64,000 nt of DNA from an uncultured Clostridia bacterium. GTDB taxonomy: Bacteria; Bacillota; Clostridia; Oscillospirales; Acutalibacteraceae. Shown in pieces: positions 61,882-64,000 of the stretch. Each line of letters opens with the position of its first letter. The first letter of the stretch is position 1. The notes under the pieces were generated by a model that saw only the letters and a program-made list of their open reading frames with translations, was not told the origin of the DNA and did no database searches. The position numbers and the translations under genes are program-made. Location of the stretch: positions 52,139-116,138 of the forward strand of contig CAMMAZ010000002.1 of the NCBI GenBank assembly GCA_946493765.1, given 5' to 3'.

Positions 61882-64000
61882 ATGGCAAATTATCCGAGTT
61901 GGACGCTGCGCTCATATACGCAGGACATGCCGTCGATGAATCGAACCGTGGACAGAAAGATTGATTCCGGGCGGGTGGATACTTTTCGGGAACATTATGC
62001 GCAGTATCTCGAAAGTGTGCAAAATCAGGGAACGCGCCCGACAGAAATTCGTGATGCATCGGATGTTCGCGCGGCGCAGCGGCAAAACAACCAGAGCGCC
62101 AATGAAGCCAGAACGCTGCTGCGCCAGCTTGAGCTTGTGCGGGGAGATATCGGCGAGGACGCTTATCAAAGCATGCGCCGGTCGCTGACCGACAGCGTGC
62201 AGGCGGCAAATACGAACAACCGAAACCTGCGCAGTGTGCGCCGGGAAATGCAGGAGCAGAAAGAGGCGGGACGCCGTGCGCAGGAACAGGCGCAGTCGGC
62301 TTTGCAGGGCTTTCAATCCCAGTATAATGCCTTTGCAGATAAAACAAAGACACAGGATTTGCCGGATCTCAAGCAGTATCAAAGTCAGGAAACGCTTTCA
62401 AACGCCAAGGAAAACAACGATTATTTGGCAAGCCTTTCGGGTGAACTGATCCGGCAATGGGATTCGATGCAAGGTTATGTGGATCAGGATACCTATAACG
62501 AGATGAAAGATTCATTGACCAACGCGCAATCGTCAATCCAAAATAACAGCGAAGTGCTCGACAGCGCGAAAGCGTTTTACGGACAGTTTGAAGATAAGGC
62601 GGATTACGATTGGTATCAGTATACTTCGGGCAAGGCGGATTGGAGCTACGACGAGCTGGATGCAGAATATAACCGGGTCAAAGAAACGGATACGCAGAAA
62701 GCAGAATGGGTCAAAAATCAGAGAGATTCGAAGATGACTTCCGAGGACATAGAGAAAAAGATCGATGAACTGAAAGCTGAAATTGCCGCTGCTGATCAGA
62801 TCATAGCAGGAAGAGAGGATGAATTATTATTATCTCCATCCGATTATTCGCCGTCAACACCTGAAGAAACAGAAGAGCTACAAAAAGCAAGTGAATCCAA
62901 AGCACGGGCGGAAAAAGGATTGAAATATTGGGAAAACCGTTTGACGGAAGTGCAGAAACAGGAAGAAGAACAGGCTAAAATCGATTCGGCGCTAGATGGA
63001 TATACCGAAGATAAGCAGGACTGGAGCTATGAAGAGTATGAAGTAGAAAAGGAAAAACTTCAAGGAATTGCCAATGAGAAAGCGGATGCAGGGGAAGACG
63101 ACTCGCAGGAACGATACAGAATCGATTGGTTGGATCAGCGCATGGGGGAAATCGGAGACGTGATGATCGCCGATTATACCCAAGACAAACAGGAGCTAAC
63201 CTATTCCGAATATGAAACAGAGTATGAAAAAGTGACTGCAAATTTGCAAAAAAAGCTGGCAAACGATGAAGATGCCACCTACGAAAAGGCACAGCAGAGC
63301 TGGCTGGAACGACAAATGAACAGTGTGGTGACGTTTGATGACGCACAGGAAAAAATAAATGTATATCAGAATGAGATTGAGCAATCTGATAAGCAGATGC
63401 AGGAAGTGTTAGATGCGCTATACCAAATGAATCCGGCATTAGGCAGTATTGGAGAAATCGTTGAATGTTCTGAAGATGATAATAGTTTTACGATTAAATA
63501 TAAGACGAAAAGCAATATAGGAGTCGGAAACACTGTTTTTTCCAAGAAAATAAGTAAAGAAGAATACGCGCTGGCCGAGCAATATATCGATGCAAAAGAA
63601 AGAAAAGAAGAAGCACAGAATCAAGTTGATGAATGGACAACAACGCAAGAAACATTAAAAACAACCCAAAAAACCAGAGAAATCAAAGAACGACCGGATT
63701 TTTACACCATCACGCAGCCGCAAGCGGAAAAGATGGAATCAGACGAGCGATATAACGAGATCGCGGGCATGTATGACTACTGGGAGAAGACGGGCGGAAC
63801 GGATTATCACGGATATGCCAGCGGGAACATGGACGAAATGACGATCGACGAAGTGCAAACGTATATTGGGACATACAACATATACGGAGAAGAGGCGGCG
63901 GACGAATATTATGACGATCTGTCGCCCATGTTAAAGCAGCGCAACATCCAAAGGATACAAGAATCGGTTTCGGAATTCATGGGCGACATGCAGGATATCC
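61882..64000 (+). CDS. Giant coiled-coil phage protein, runs off the window
   Basis: Open from ATG 61882 (GGAGAGGAAAA site) to the window end, at least 706 residues. It is Glu/Gln/Lys-rich coiled coil with three related segments: DYDWYQYTSGKADWSYDELD (near 62604), GYTEDKQDWSYEEYEVEKEK (near 62998) and DYTQDKQELTYSEYETEYEK (near 63172), each ending in a Trp-Leu-rich helix (IDWLDQRM, QSWLERQM). Such length and composition fit an internal virion/ejection protein or a tape measure. The rest must lie downstream. Confidence 0.8.
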   Translation, partial: MANYPSWTLRSYTQDMPSMNRTVDRKIDSGRVDTFREHYAQYLESVQNQGTRPTEIRDASDVRAAQRQNNQSANEARTLLRQLELVRGDIGEDAYQSMRRSLTDSVQAANTNNRNLRSVRREMQEQKEAGRRAQEQAQSALQGFQSQYNAFADKTKTQDLPDLKQYQSQETLSNAKENNDYLASLSGELIRQWDSMQGYVDQDTYNEMKDSLTNAQSSIQNNSEVLDSAKAFYGQFEDKADYDWYQYTSGKADWSYDELDAEYNRVKETDTQKAEWVKNQRDSKMTSEDIEKKIDELKAEIAAADQIIAGREDELLLSPSDYSPSTPEETEELQKASESKARAEKGLKYWENRLTEVQKQEEEQAKIDSALDGYTEDKQDWSYEEYEVEKEKLQGIANEKADAGEDDSQERYRIDWLDQRMGEIGDVMIADYTQDKQELTYSEYETEYEKVTANLQKKLANDEDATYEKAQQSWLERQMNSVVTFDDAQEKINVYQNEIEQSDKQMQEVLDALYQMNPALGSIGEIVECSEDDNSFTIKYKTKSNIGVGNTVFSKKISKEEYALAEQYIDAKERKEEAQNQVDEWTTTQETLKTTQKTREIKERPDFYTITQPQAEKMESDERYNEIAGMYDYWEKTGGTDYHGYASGNMDEMTIDEVQTYIGTYNIYGEEAADEYYDDLSPMLKQRNIQRIQESVSEFMGDMQDI

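Noticed and set aside
1..64000. tRNA and rRNA genes
   Set aside because: I looked for cloverleaf-like conserved blocks and rRNA motifs by eye and found none I could support.

Overview
The window looks like chromosome of a low-to-mid GC Clostridia species, most likely an Oscillospirales/Ruminococcaceae-type fibre degrader. The grounds are a type III glutamine synthetase, an ammonium channel fused to a PII domain, a T-box ilvA leader, Rex, a DUF2207/LemA pair, a GH5 cellulase, and several dockerin proteins plus a cohesin-dockerin protein. Genus-level placement is an inference, because no rRNA or other clear phylogenetic marker was examined. The sequence ends inside a prophage.

Layout. 1-925: ribosomal stalk genes rplJ (5' end outside the window) and rplL. 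1020-5165: nitrogen assimilation, glutamine synthetase III and Amt-PII; each leader has a hexaloop hairpin that excludes a terminator, as in ANTAR antitermination. 5164-11204 (minus): a heterodimeric ABC exporter with its MarR repressor, then an ABC-2 transporter with its YtrA-type GntR repressor. 11371-12522: zinc-ribbon membrane protein. 12680-16147: secreted serine protease, stand-alone dockerin, and two tandemly duplicated dockerin proteins. 16172-18150 (minus): ilvA-ridA behind an Ile-type T-box. 18154-24614: an XRE regulator, a histidine phosphatase, an aconitase-rex-GNAT operon, tmcAL and a DUF1858 protein. 24692-30822 (minus): mscL, ddl, a membrane MurF-like ligase, an alpha/beta hydrolase and typA. 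31199-35995: GH5 cellulase, PAP2-like protein, PASTA protein. 36204-41982: a complete fructose PTS operon that also carries HPr and enzyme I. 42106-43745: a two-gene minimal SUF (SufC/SufB-like) Fe-S assembly pair. 43813-46211 (minus): LemA and DUF2207. 46654-50029: a BspA-like LRR protein with an internal dockerin, then a cohesin-dockerin protein.

From about 50.3 kb to the end there is a prophage or phage-like element. It has a CI-type repressor with an ImmA-like partner, a switch region with four copies of a 17-bp operator and divergent promoters, a few small zinc-finger ORFs, a sigma-like late regulator with a predicted late promoter, and then terminase, scaffold, coat, portal and head-completion genes. 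These are followed by proteins that fit a short-tailed (P22-like) virion, ending in a giant coiled-coil gene that runs off the window. No integrase or replication module is visible, and the portal lies after the coat gene instead of before it.

The most interesting points are the paired ANTAR-like leaders, the dockerin/cohesin genes at two loci (including a tandem duplication that left a dockerin remnant and destroyed a terminator), and the compact prophage with its four-operator switch.
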